From Aporrectodea caliginosa (Eukaryota; Annelida; Clitellata; Crassiclitellata; Lumbricidae): 64,000 nucleotides of DNA. The stretch is taken from NCBI GenBank assembly GCA_020284085.1, contig JACEVL010000098.1:1059967-1123966 (forward strand), written 5' to 3'. This document shows positions 32,591-42,889 of the stretch, piece after piece (position 1 is the first letter of the stretch; the number at the start of each line of letters is the position of its first letter). The notes beneath the pieces were generated by a model. That model was not told the DNA's origin. It searched no databases and worked only from the letters and a program-made list of their open reading frames with translations. Position numbers and translations under genes: made by a program.

Positions 32591-32870
32591 TTGTAAAAAT
32601 TGACCGAAAGATGTCGTAAAGCACTGCGATAATACTAACAATGTTCTGCTCTGCTTAAACACCTTTAAATTGGATGAAAATGACGCTATATATTCAGAAA
32701 AAGACTTTTCGATTGCTTGTTCCAATAAAAGAAAATTCGGTTAAAACGAATATGTGTGAATCAAAAAGAGAAAGACACAATCAAAAGAAAGAAGAAAGGA
32801 AACCTACTATAAATAAATGCAAAAAGCAGGGAAAATGAAAATGTTTTGATTTATTTCTTAATGCAATTAA
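32590..32870 (+). repeat. P module and partial Q
   Basis: TTGACCGAAAGATGTCGTA, TGCGATAATACTAACAATG, box 1 at 32658, GACGCTATATATTC, then the A-rich start of Q. Confidence 0.65.
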
Positions 32871-32875
32871 TGTAT

Positions 32876-33140
32876 CGCCTCTTCTGGAAAATGCTTCATT
32901 GATGGTCCCAAGCTGACTATGGTCTACTGCACCTTCGCTTATAATATGCATCTAACTGATCGAAGGAAATATTAACTAAATAAAGGGAGGAAGGAAAACC
33001 TGAAAAGCTAAATTTTATAAATTGAGGAGATGTGGACATTAACCTTAAAATACCACGAATATACTCGGCACTTTTTAAACACCTTTAAAACGTATTTCAA
33101 TGACGTTATATGAGCACTGTTTCGTTCAATAGGGCAGATG
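32876..33140 (+). repeat. R module
   Basis: TCGCCTCTTCTGGAAAATGC, GATCGAAGGAAATATTAAC, CATTAACCTTAAAATACC, box 1 at 33078 and ATGACGTTATATGAGCAC. Confidence 0.65.
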
Positions 33141-33249
33141 AATGAATATCTATATTGCCATATTACTATTGTGCAATGTTGGTTGCAACGCTGGTTACTA
33201 TTATTCAACTTTGGTTTTACAGTATTATATATTACAAATGGTTTGGTTT

Positions 33250-33409
33250 GGTTGCTGTATCGGAGTGCCTGCTGTGTTGCATAATATTGCAGTACTGTGT
33301 TGCAATGCTGTTTGCCGAAATATCCATGGACGACTTCTTTTCGACTGTTGATTTTTGTTTAAAATATGTTTTGTCATAATAATAAGAACCCGATGTTGGA
33401 AAATTATAA
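33250..33409 (+). repeat. V module, left part
   Basis: Matches 8224-8369 (TTTTCGACTGTTGATTTTTG, AATAAGAACCCGATGTT) up to AAAATTATAA, where the 889-bp element begins. Confidence 0.85.
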
Positions 33410-33413
33410 ACAT

Positions 33414-34302
33414 GTGACCCGCCACGGCAAAAGTAGGCTTTTCTCGGCAAAAATCAAAATTTATTTTATTCTCCCATGAGATTCTACTATTTAAGACCTT
33501 TCAAATGATGTATTATTTATTTATTTATAATGTTCCTAACCGGAGTTGTGCGCTTTTAAAGATTAGCAGTGACAGAAAATACATTTGGAGAAAAACGCGA
33601 TCGAAGTTTTGAGTCATAAATTCCTTAGAATCGATGACGTTTTCTCTATAACGTCAGTAAAATAGTCGTTTTTGGCGCCGTGCCTATTTACGTCGTTTAG
33701 TAATGGGTCAACTTTGCGTTCTATTCTTCACAAATAATTCTAAACTTTGAAATAAAGCCACTTAAACCGCTTACGATTGAACCCAGAAGCACAACCCAAC
33801 CATTTTAAAATTTAGATCGCGCTATAAAACAGCCGGCTAACCAATCACGGGTGGCATAGGCTGTCACGTGACGCGCTTGGCAACCATCTATCGTAATCTG
33901 GGGGTTTTGTGCACATTAATTATTCATCTTTTGTAGGTTAATTTATTTTCAACCAATCAGGATGATCGCTTCATTATATAGACCAGATCCTGACCTTTCT
34001 AAGGATATATAACTTTGATGGTTTCCCATGAGTCGACTCTTAATGCAACCCTTTGAAAACCGGGAAAAATCATGTTTATTTACGCTATTCTTACACGCAA
34101 TAGTCATTAAAACTCTCGGTTTTCTAAGATGAACAATCGGATTTAAGGTTTTATTTGATACCTATAATGTTTTTAAGATATTTTAACGCTTGAATTTGAT
34201 GAAAACTAAATTTACGTAAAAGAGTCAATATTCGCAGTTTTCGGCATGTTTCTCGTAATTTAACGTTGCCGAGAAGAGCCTAGTTTTGGGACGGCGGGTC
34301 AC
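33414..34302. mobile_element. 889-bp TIR transposon, non-autonomous
   Basis: The ends GTGACCCGCC...CAAAAGTAGGCTTTTCTCGGC and the complement of GCCGAGAAGAGCCTAG...GGCGGGTCAC form TIRs of about 38 bp. They are flanked by a 4-bp duplication ACAT (33410-33413 and 34303-34306). The uninterrupted V copy reads TTATAAACATTACTTATTGG near 8374, with one ACAT. If the ends are taken as TGTGACC the duplication would be CA, so the superfamily is undecided. The interior has no transposase-like frame. Confidence 0.88.
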
Positions 34303-34690
34303 ACATTACTTATTGGTTAATGAATATTCATATTACAATATTACTATCATTCAACTTTAGTTCTTCAATATTGCATAATGGTATGGCTTGGTTAATGTAC
34401 ATGAACAGTTTAAAGGAATACCTTAATCAGTTATAATACATGTAGGGCCTATGCTTTGTTAGTTAATGAAATTTGTCAGGACAGAATGATCACAGACAGT
34501 ATGAGATTAAATACTTTATGTTGGAAAAATATTGAATATTAGTGAAATTGTAAAGCTCTGTTTCGACATCTTTAATGGTGTTGTTCGGATGCTATAAGTT
34601 TCTTGTTCTGATTGTATTGCATATTTTCTGTATTGTCGTCAACGGCCTTTGATGTCATAAGACGACGTTAAACTGTGGTGAAATAAATAT
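34303..34690 (+). repeat. V module, right part
   Basis: Follows 8374-8765 nearly base for base, with box 1 relative near 34565 and box 2 at about 34637 (GTCAACGGCCTTTGATGTC). Confidence 0.85.
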
Positions 34691-34694
34691 AGGG

Positions 34695-35287
34695 CAGATA
34701 TCATTTCAACCCGTTGTTAAAACTGCGACGACTGCACAACAATTATGTCGTGTCGACGAGAGCGGCCTTTATTGTCACAAAAAGTCATTATTTAAATATA
34801 GTGTGATATTCCTATATCATACGTGTGATATGTATATAATAAATATCTGATTAATTTGAAAAATTGTCGAAACAAAGTACATCACCTGCAAAAAATTTGT
34901 AAACAAAATTATCTTATAATCATTTCAGAAATATTCTATGTAAGCCTTTCTCGTGCGTACTTTGATAATATCGCACATGACATTCGTGCAATGGTAGTGC
35001 TATCAAACTTAATGTCGAGGTAACAATTAGAGATTAATTTATGACGAGATCGAAATTAATTTCAAGTTCACAAATAGATATTAATTTAACTCAAGATTGA
35101 AATAATAGAACATTCGTTTTATCTAAGTTCAGAGAAAGTTTGTTTGCTCTCAGCCAAGTAGATAGAAGTTGTAGTTCCACGGTGTTAACTAATATAGGCC
35201 TATCTATCGATTTATCTGACAGAAATACTCTAGTACACTATCATCAGAAAATATTATAAACTGAAGCATCGATGAAGTTCAGGTAAT

Positions 35288-35329
<42 letters not shown>

Positions 35330-35490
35330 TATATATATTACTTTGCTAATAAATGTACATGAAAACAGGATTCATAATAAATAAATAAATTAATATTGAA
35401 TAAATGTTATTTGCTTGATCAGTTGAAAACAACAACAGCAAGTATGCTAGATAAAGGGAAATTTAATGCAGCATTTGTTTATGCACCTGC
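34695..35490 (+). repeat. R remnant and R3 module with AT microsatellite
   Basis: R end with box 2 near 34755, then the longest R3 copy: CATACGTGTGATATGTATAT, CATGACATTCGTGCAATGG, TCTGACAGAAATACTCTAG and GAAGTTCAGGTAATTAT. An AT dinucleotide run lies at 35296-35338. Confidence 0.6.
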
Positions 35491-35499
35491 TAGTGTGCT

Positions 35500-35785
35500 A
35501 TGTATAACAGACCGTTAACGGCCGATGTTGCCGCTAGATGTCATTGCCAAAGAGGTTATAAGAGGGTCGTTTAATTGCAGAAGCGCCCGAAAGTGTGGAC
35601 GCTTTGCGTATCTTATAGGTAATTTTTACGACGAAACAAATTTCTTAAATATTCTGAAAATACGCAAGGTTTTGCCACTGTAGCATTCAGGCAGGCAGAA
35701 AGTGTCGTTAACCAGAGTAGCACCACATAAATTATGTGACATCAGTTGCACACCTTTAAAACAGTTATACATAAAGGTATATATA
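35500..35785 (+). repeat. T module
   Basis: GTTAACGGCCGATGTTGCCG, GCCAAAGAGGTTATAAGAGG, GTTAACCAGAGTAGCACCAC, box 1 at 35752. Confidence 0.65.
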
Positions 35786-35944
35786 AAAATGATTTATGAA
35801 TTTGTTATGACGCCAATCATCGTCGATATGACGGCGTCGTTTTAAATAAACGTATTTAAGTAATTTGTTATAGTTCTTGCATTCTGGGTCCAATACTTCC
35901 AAGTTGCTAAGCAGTAAAGACCGAGTATAAATAAAAATAAAGAT

Positions 35945-36165
35945 GATATTTATATTAAACCATTTTGGCGGTAGATTTTTTTTCAAAACGAAGTAAACTT
36001 CCTTGAGCTGGTCTTGAGAACAGGAAAAAATCCTACCTATCTCGTCGTGCAATGGCCCTGACTAGAGTTGGGTAACCTGCTCGCAGCAATTCCCGAATGC
36101 GACTCTAAGACAGTGAATTGTCGGAAACCTTTAACTAATAGTATACATACAACTTTTGTGTATTA
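35945..36165 (+). repeat. Z module
   Basis: CAAAACGAAGTAAACTTCC, GGGTAACCTGCTCGCAGCAA, GACAGTGAATTGTCGGAAAC. Copies: 51435-51640, which stops where the CR1 element starts, and a partial one at 38940-39030. Confidence 0.65.
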
Positions 36166-36177
36166 CAGTGTATATAT

Positions 36178-36435
36178 TTTATTCATTCATTCATTCATTC
36201 ATTCATTCATTCATTCATTCATTCATTCATTCATTCATTCAGAGCATTTATATAGCGCCCCTTCACGAAGCTACTCAGAAGCGCTCCCGGCCCAGCCACG
36301 ATTAAAGAAAAAAGACTTGAGGGACTTGTAGAACCCTGCCGGTTGGCTCACAAGTAAAGAGCGGAGCTTAATTAAGCGGGAGGTCATTCCAGGTGGAAGG
36401 TCAGACAACCGAAAACGCACTGCGCTGCTTAATAG
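36178..36435 (-). mobile_element. L2-like LINE 3' end
   Basis: A run of ATTC tetramers (36181-36240) is the tail. It is followed by TTTATATAGCGCCCCTTC, CAGAAGCGCTCCCGGCCC and, on the - strand, a degraded RT C-terminus: the complement of CACAAGTAAAGAGCGGAGC matches the 31820 region. Confidence 0.8.
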
Positions 36436-36795
36436 CCATCATGTATACTGTGTAAGGGGCCATAATCTTGCTCATACGGGCTCCTCATAGTCCAATAAAC
36501 AACAGAAAGAAATTTTCGCAACACAAAGGAATTAAATGTGAACATGGGAGAGAGAAGATACCATTTTAGGGCTTTCAACCACTATTCCCAGAAAAATATC
36601 GACAACAGACACACACGCGTGCGTTTCACTGTGGACATTTTATGCAGAGCTTGATTTAACATTACGTATAAATAAGCTTACATCAACGACTGAAGAATTA
36701 AAAATATTATATCAATATTATTCATTTTCACTGCGCTGTATAATTTAAATAGTCGCCAACGGCCTTTGATGCAATACGACGATGTCAAACCTTCG
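36430..36795 (+). repeat. N module
   Basis: GTATACTGTGTAAGGGGCC, TAGGGCTTTCAACCACTATT, CACGCGTGCGTTTCACTG, GCTTGATTTAACATTACG and a box 2 end GCCAACGGCCTTTGATGC. Confidence 0.7.
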
Positions 36796-36835
36796 AATAA
36801 TAATTAAATGAAATCTATAAAAAAATATATAACAT

Positions 36836-37060
36836 GAGTTAGGCAAAGTCGACATCAACGGTCGTGGCAGCAACAACATTTTAGTTAAACAAATGCAATC
36901 ACACGAAATATATAACAATTGACCGAAAGATGTCGCCACACACTGCGAAGATACGAAAAACATTTTGTTCTGCTTCGACACCTTTTTATGGAGCGTGTAC
37001 GAGGCAATATATAATTAAAATTGAATTTGTCCGAACATTCCACCTCTGCTTTCAGACGTT
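36836..37060 (+). repeat. P module
   Basis: GGCAAAGTCGACATCAACGG, GGCAGCAACAACATTTTAG, AATTGACCGAAAGATGTCGC, box 1 at 36977. Confidence 0.65.
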
Positions 37061-37114
37061 ATCGACTGAATAGTATAATAATAATAACCTCGTTCATTTG
37101 GCGTTGAACTCGGC

Positions 37115-37212
37115 CACTGTTCGATTTCTGACAGTGCCAGTCCCAAGCCTGGATAAAAGAGGAGGTCGACGCTAATGGTATTTGTTACCACACAGCTAGT
37201 CGTTAAAAAGGA
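37115..37212 (+). repeat. CCAGTCCCAAGCCTGG repeat
   Basis: GACAGTGCCAGTCCCAAGCC, GGAGGTCGACGCTAATGG and AGTCGTTAAAAAGGAAAC end. Confidence 0.8.
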
Positions 37213-37224
37213 AACACACACATT

Positions 37225-37995
37225 TTGCGTTGAATTTGGATATTCATTAACCAATAATTTATGTTTATAATTTTCTAACATCGGGTTCTTATTACTATAA
37301 CATGACATTTTACAATATTACTATCATTCAACTTTAATTCTTCAATATTGCATAATTATAGTATGGTTTGGTTAATGTATTACAGTAGCTACTCTGTTGC
37401 ATAACAACTTAGCATAGTGTTTTGTTTTGCAATAAAAGATCTATAGTTATAATTGAATCCATTCATTCATTCATTCATTCATTCATTCATACAGAGCATT
37501 TATATAGCGCCTCTTCAAGAAGCTACTCAGAAGCGCTCCCGGCCCAGCCACGACTATTGAAATCATACTTCAATTATAATACATGTATGCTTTGTTGGTT
37601 AACTAAATTTTTTATTATAGTGTGTTAGATACATGAACAAATTAAAAGAGTACTTTAACAATTATAATACATGTATGCTTTTTTGGTTAATGAACATTTT
37701 TAATTATAGTGTTTTAGATACATGAACAGTTTAAAAGAATACCTTAATCAAATTTTAATACATGTATGCTTTGTTAGTTAATGAAATTTGTCAGGACATA
37801 ATAATCACAGACAATATGTGATGAACTACTTTATGTTGCAAAAATATTGAATATTAGTGAAATTGTAAAGCTCCGTTTGACGCCTTTAATGGTGTCGTTC
37901 GGATGCTATAAGTTTCTGGTTCTGATTGTATTGTATATTTTCTGTATTGTCGTCAACGGCCTTTGATGTCATAAGACGACGTTAAACTGTGGATA
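37225..37995 (+). repeat. V module, rearranged copy
   Basis: The segment 37228-37308 is inverted relative to the V sequence that follows it directly at 37312. Further on there is an L2 end insertion (37459-37557), then about 2.4 tandem copies of an 89-bp part (starts near 37573, 37661, 37751), then the standard V end with box 2 at about 37956. Confidence 0.75.
37457..37557 (-). mobile_element. L2-like LINE 3' end, short
   Basis: ATTC tetramer tail, then ATTTATATAGCGCCTCTTC and CAGAAGCGCTCCCGGCCC. Only about 70 bp of the 3' UTR is kept. Confidence 0.8.
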
Positions 37996-37999
37996 AATA

Positions 38000-38215
38000 A
38001 TAATTTGGCGTTGAACTAACGTAGACTCCGACACTCGATGGCCGAGAAAACCTGGAGGGTCCAGAAGGGAGTATGATAATCGGAAAGAACTGGACAAAAG
38101 AAAACTGAAGAAGAGCTCATTTGACAGCCACACGATCTCGTAAATATTCCGAAATACACGCAACGTCTTGCGCTGTAACTTTCAATCAGGCATATGATGT
38201 CGTTAAACAATTCCG
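38000..38215 (+). repeat. Q fragment and T fragment
   Basis: GATGGCCGAGAAAACCTGG (Q) is followed by GAAATACACGCAACGTCTTG and CTTTCAATCAGGCATATG (T). T resumes at 38620 after two insertions. Confidence 0.5.
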
Positions 38216-38299
38216 CCACCAGACGGACAATATTTTCAAACTGACAATTACGCAGTATGATTACAATTCAGTATGAACCGATGATCACAAGTTATTACA

Positions 38300-38478
38300 G
38301 GAGTCGAATTTAACTGTGTACGGCAGCCATGCAAGGCGCCCATCACGTCCTGCATCCCATTTTACCAACGCGTCATCTCGTCAATGATAGGCTGAGTGGA
38401 ACTTTGGGATGGTACGGGAAGTGATCCCACTACCTACTGCTCTTCACGCCAGTGATGTTGCCACTACACTATGGACCC
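38300..38478 (-). mobile_element. Possible SINE-D copy
   Basis: On the - strand it reads GTGTAGTGGCAACATCACTG, TAGGTAGTGGGATCACTTCC, CCCAAAGTTCCACTCAGCC, CAGGACGTGATGGGCGCC and GCATGGCTGCCGTA. The layout matches 62938-63125 on the + strand, so this is a dispersed family. The tRNA-like head is weak. Confidence 0.5.
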
Positions 38479-38504
38479 CAAAGATAAAAAATTGCACTTC
38501 CGTG

Positions 38505-38600
38505 CTTAGTGCCAGCCGTTGCCAGTCCCAAGCCTGGATGAAAGTGGAGGGCGACGCTAATGGTCTCTGTTACTACCCAGTGTCGTTAAACAGAAATACC
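38505..38600 (+). repeat. CCAGTCCCAAGCCTGG repeat
   Basis: TTGCCAGTCCCAAGCCTGG, GGAGGGCGACGCTAATGGTC and AGTGTCGTTAAACAG end. Confidence 0.8.
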
Positions 38601-38619
38601 TGACGTCGTTAGAGAACCA

Positions 38620-38900
38620 CTACATAAGTGACACCAATTAGACACCTTTAAAACGGCTTTCTTGTAAGATATATATACTTATGATTTATCATTTGGGTTA
38701 AATATTACTTGTTATCGAGTACGCCACATTTCGTTGCCTGAAACAACCTGGAAAACATGAAACAAACGGTTATAGAATAAAAGAAAATCGATAAAAGAAA
38801 CCGTTATAAAATGAACTGTATAACATTTATTATCGTTAAAATTGTCAACGGCCATTGTAGTCATAATGTGTCAGTGAACTATGGAATTATAATCATAATA
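38620..38900 (+). repeat. T end and U module
   Basis: Box 1 at 38641, AGATATATATACTTATGA, then U with ATGAAACAAACGGTTATAG and a complete box 2 (38845: GTCAACGGCCATTGTAGTC, then AGTGAACTATGG). Confidence 0.6.
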
Positions 38901-39038
38901 ATCCTATATTTGTAAATATTAAGTTCTGTGTTAAGGCAAACTAATTTCTGTCGAAATCCTCCCTCACTCTTCTTGCAATTTCGGGGACTATGGTTGAGTA
39001 TCCGACTCGCAGCAATCCCAAAAGCAGAGATAAGCTTT

Positions 39039-39040
<2 letters not shown>

Positions 39041-39098
<58 letters not shown>

Positions 39099-39260
39099 AG
39101 TGTGTGTAAAGACAGAGACAGAGAGATAGAGACAGAGACAGAGATACAGAGAGAGAGAGAGAGTTAGTTACAGACAGACAGACAGACAGACAGAGACAGA
39201 GACAGATGTACAGAGACAGACAGACAGACAGAGAGAGTGAGACACAGAGAGAGCCGTGAG
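39041..39260. repeat. TA dinucleotide run and GACA-rich tract
   Basis: About 26 TA repeats (39041-39094) and then GACAGA-type simple sequence. Open frames on both strands are low complexity only. Confidence 0.9.
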
Positions 39261-39591
39261 ATGTCACTAATAAGCACTGCAATACTACGAATGATATTAT
39301 TCTCTGTTTGACACCCTTAAATCGTATATTTCTGATGCTATATATATTTTATTTTTGTTCAGTCGTCAATCAAAATTAAACGGTCATCGATAAAAACGAA
39401 CGATCTGAAATCGAGAAAATGAACTGATATATACAATAATATTGAGTTCTATTAAAGACGTCAACGGTCATAGCAGCCAAAAGATATCCTTAAACTGGTT
39501 GGAATAAAGAAATCAACACCCATAGGCCTACATCTAAAAAAGTGCTTTAGTGGCCACAAAAAAGAACCGTTAGGCGTAACGGTCAAGTTAA

Positions 39592-39710
39592 ACTCCGCCG
39601 GTGCTCGTCTCTGCCCTAGTGCCTGGCAGTGCCGGTCCCAAGCCTGGATGAAGGAGGAGGGCGACGCTGATGATCTTTGCAATCACAGTGTCGTTAAACT
39701 GAAACTACTA
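39592..39710 (+). repeat. CCAGTCCCAAGCCTGG repeat
   Basis: CTCCGCCGGTGCTCGTC, GTGCCGGTCCCAAGCCTGG, GGAGGAGGGCGACGCTGATG and GTGTCGTTAAACTGAAAC. Confidence 0.8.
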
Positions 39711-39984
39711 CTATACAATTACATGTATAGGAAGAAGCTGAATTGAAATTAAGTTGATCAAATATAGGCCTACGTCGGGGCCTTGGCTAACTGCCGAATT
39801 ACAGAATTTCTTTCGGCTGATTTTGCCTTTACAAATACCAACCCATAAGCATCTTAAACATATGCATGCGAACCAATGACTACCTCGAACATTTACAACA
39901 GTAAATAATTTTCAAGTATTGTCGTCAAATGTTTTATGATGACGGCAAACCCGGAGATTTTTTAACTGGATATTTCCTATCGCT

Positions 39985-40215
39985 TGGTTTCCTTGCTATA
40001 CTGTCACGTGAGAGGCCGGGGTTCATATCCAAGCCAGGGTAGAAATGTTTTAGAGATTTCGGAACCAAATGCACCCCCTAGCCAACTCACCGAAGAATGA
40101 GTACACCCACCGTACACTGTCGGTAGGAAGATGAGATGGCGAGGGAGAGGACTTGCCATCCACTGGCAATTAGGTAGCAGTAGCTTCCATTGTTTATAGA
40201 CATCGTGTGGCTGTC
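39985..40215 (+). mobile_element. Possible SINE-C copy
   Basis: Parallel to 16996-17235: GTGAGAGGCCGGGGTTCATA, CCAACTCACCGAAGAATGAG, CACTGTCGGTAGGAAGATG, GGCGAGGGAGAGGACTTGCC, then an inverted box 2. Box B is degraded. Confidence 0.5.
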
Positions 40216-40336
40216 ACGGATTTTAACGTCGAAACTAGCCAATTAAATTCTGAATCTAAATTAATAAATATAGTGTTTTCATTTACATATAGGTTGCTTA
40301 CAAACTTTAAAAAGGGGTTTAAGGAACAGTTTAAGG

Positions 40337-41620
40337 CAGGGGTTCTTAAACTTTTTAGAAGCAGGGACCGGCTGTGCATTTATGATGTTGTTGGCGGACC
40401 ACCAGTTAGAAATGCAAAATTTTATCTGACAATCGAATCCAAGATAAAGGGAAATTAGAGGAATGAGTCCATATTTTATCTTAATATTTTATTGAAATTA
40501 TTCTAAGAGCGAAATAATGCGAAATAGTGACTAAATCAATAAACTGCTTTTACAAATATATGTAATTACACATGTTCTTGTTATTCATTGTTAAATATAA
40601 CAATAAATATCAGAATGTATTTATTATAGTTAAAGGAAGCGTTCAAGTTTTTATAAATAATAACTAGTAATTTTATTACACGAGAAGGCTTACTCCTATC
40701 TAAAAGTAGCAAGCCTAATTACTGAAAGTTTAATTAAATTAAACTTGACTAAACTTACAGCAAATGGAGTCAAGCAAGATGCCCGCAATGCAGAAACATT
40801 AACTTTAGTGGTCTTTAACATCTGTTTCTGTTGATCTTTTATTTCGTCACGCTTTCTTTTGAAAAAATCAATAGGCTTATCTTTGTATGCGGGATGTGCT
40901 GAATTCAGATGGCGAAGAAGTTTTGATGGCTTCATGGCATCATTACTAAGTGTAACTCCACAGATTACACACAGTGGTTTTGGGCTGTTTTCATCTCCGG
41001 AAGAAACAAATCCATATTTTAAATATTCTTGATCGTATTTTCTATTAAACAAACGATGTTTCTTGGCTTTTTTTAAAAGAGATCCTTCCCGTACATTATC
41101 ATCGTTTTCTTGTGTGCTGTCACTGTCCGTGTCTGAGTTGCGGCGCTTTGCTGTTGTTTCATTACTTTTAAAGAAACTGTCCAAAGAGACTTGATGTGCT
41201 TTGCTCATTGTTTTGTGTTTAAATTTGTCTTATTGCAAATAAACAAAAATATTCATACGCTAGCGTTTTCTTAATTATCGCTCAATTCCATCAACAAAGA
41301 ACAAATATCTGGCGTACGAATGGTTGTGTTCAGTTGGTGACAGTTTCAATCGCTAGGTGATCGAAGTCCATATGCCTAGCGATCACGGTGTGGCGATAAT
41401 GGGAACTTTAGATCTAGAATCTAGATTGATTTATTGCAAATAACGTTAAATAATAATTTCATTCTATAAATTTTTTAACTTAAAAAATATATCTATAATT
41501 ATCTGTATTTTCCAGGAATAAGTTGATCAAATTTTTATTTTTAGGGATTGTTTCGCGGACCGGCGACTTGAGCTCCGCGGACCGGCGCCGGTCCGCGGAC
41601 CACCACTTTAAGAACCACTG
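40337..41620 (-). mobile_element. hAT transposon, internally deleted (1284 bp)
   Basis: The ends CAGGGGTTCTTAAACTTT and the complement of CTTTAAGAACCACTG are hAT-type terminal inverted repeats. They are flanked by a perfect 8-bp duplication GTTTAAGG (40329-40336 and 41621-41628). Subterminal GGACCGGC/CCGCGGACC motifs are concentrated near 41554-41605 and are weaker on the left (GGGACCGGCTG, GGCGGACCACCAG). The only coding content is the BED-finger exon at 40696-41208 on the - strand. The catalytic and dimerisation regions are missing, so the copy is non-autonomous. Confidence 0.92.
40696..41208 (-). pseudogene. hAT transposase N-terminus with BED zinc finger
   Basis: A 170-codon frame begins MSKAHQVSLDSFFKS. 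It has an acidic Ser/Asp linker (residues 25-40), a basic KKAKKHR patch (about 46-52) and a BED-type C2H2 finger: C80 and C83, then H100 and H105 in KPSKLLRHLNSAHP. FFKRKRDEIKDQQ and SALRAS follow. This is the N-terminal exon layout of ZBED5-like hAT transposases, which bind transposon ends. In the family the SALRAS block continues into the RNase H-like catalytic core; here it runs into unrelated sequence and stops. If expressed it could bind ends without cutting, which is speculation. Confidence 0.85.
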
Positions 41621-41634
41621 GTTTAAGGAATGTA

Positions 41635-41990
41635 TTGAACTATTTTAACGATATCTTTTGGCAACGAAGACCGTTGACGTCAACAAGAATTATTTCCACA
41701 ATACAACACCATAACGTTTATTTAACGACGCCGTCATATCGACGATGATTGGCGTTTTCTCGACCTCTGTAGCCCTGAAAGGATGGAATTACAGTAGCCT
41801 AATAAACGATTGTACAGAGCGAAGATATAGTCATAATAATAATAATGACAGAAATAGGATCTGACGACAGATTACACGAAATAATACTTAAAATAAGCCG
41901 CAGGATGCTGGAAACTTTCACGCCATCGATGAACCGTTAAAGTTTGACACCTTTAAAACGCTTTAGATATAAACTATATCAATATGATGT
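41635..41990 (+). repeat. Inverted box 2, F relic and box 1
   Basis: Inverted box 2 near 41644 (GACCGTTGACGTCAAC), F-like GGATGGAATTACAGTAGCC at 41779, box 1 at 41948. Confidence 0.5.
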
Positions 41991-42379
41991 TAATCCAAAT
42001 AATGAGTTGTCTTCTTTCGCCGGTTAAAGTCAACGGCAACAAAATGCTGCAAAATTTCGTAGAAAACAAAGTTACTATCAATATTATAAACTGCTGTCAA
42101 AACACCTTGATATCGATTTGCAACGCTATATTTATTCCCCATTTTCATAAAACACTACTTGATGTGCTGTATAATGCCATGGACACGGTCAGACCTGTTC
42201 AAAAATAATTATGCATCTTTTTTATGCGTGATATTTGGCCAATCAGAGAAAGTGACCCTCTGTTTAACTGTAGATATCCAATCAGCACAATTCTCCTATG
42301 TATCGGATGACATTAGAGACAAGATCCACTGACTCCCATAGGTTCTGTGTTCCAGTCTCTAGTCTATATCAAATCGTTA

Positions 42380-42600
42380 AGAATAGTTTATGTATGACCA
42401 TCAAAAAGAGCCTTAATAGTCCAGGAAAGAGCCTTTATGGCCACAGAAAACCTTTGTGGTCTTTGAACAGAGCCTATAATGGAAATAGACACAGCCTGTG
42501 TAGCCTCTAAAATGCCTTTATGACCATTTAAAAGAGTTAATAATTATGGCAACTGAAAATATCCTAACTGGCCTGAATGGCCACTGAAAAGAACCGAAAT
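42380..42600 (+). repeat. Degenerate minisatellite AAGAGCCTTTATGGCCACAG
   Basis: Seven or so imperfect repeats of about 28-32 bp: AAAGAGCCTTAATAGTCCAG, AAAGAGCCTTTATGGCCACA, AACAGAGCCTATAATGG, then decayed versions. Single relatives are at 16110 and 39540. Confidence 0.65.
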
Positions 42601-42787
42601 GATGGTCAAATTATAATTTGTATTTTAGATATACTTTACTTACAAGAAGAAACAGAAATTAAATTAAGATGAAGCAGATTATCTGTCCCTTCTTCTGCGT
42701 AACTCCCTGTATCTGTCCGTTCTCCTAACTCTCTCCCTGTATCTCTCCGTAGCTGTCCCTTCTGTTATAGCTCTCTCCCTGATTATC

Positions 42788-42885
42788 ATTCAGAGGCGCT
42801 CCCGACTCTCGCCCTGTATCGGAGTCTCACGCCGAAGCGTGAGCAATTGCGAGTCAGGACTTGCCCAGGGTCCCTACGCGGCCTA
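42788..42885 (-). mobile_element. SINE-B fragment
   Basis: CAGAGGCGCTCCCGACTC, GGAGTCTCACGCCGAAGCG and GGACTTGCCCAGGGTCCC match the - strand copies at 50851 and 63866. Head and tail are gone. Confidence 0.8.
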
Positions 42886-42889
42886 TGTA

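Noticed and set aside
33142..33450. Small overlapping proteins on both strands at the V module
   Set aside because: The homologous V copy at 8235 breaks the frames, and part of the frames run into the TIR element.
35945..36052. Exon of a host gene ending near the LINE at 36178
   Set aside because: The sequence is a repeat module (Z) also present at 51435 and 38940, without splice sites or a conserved frame.
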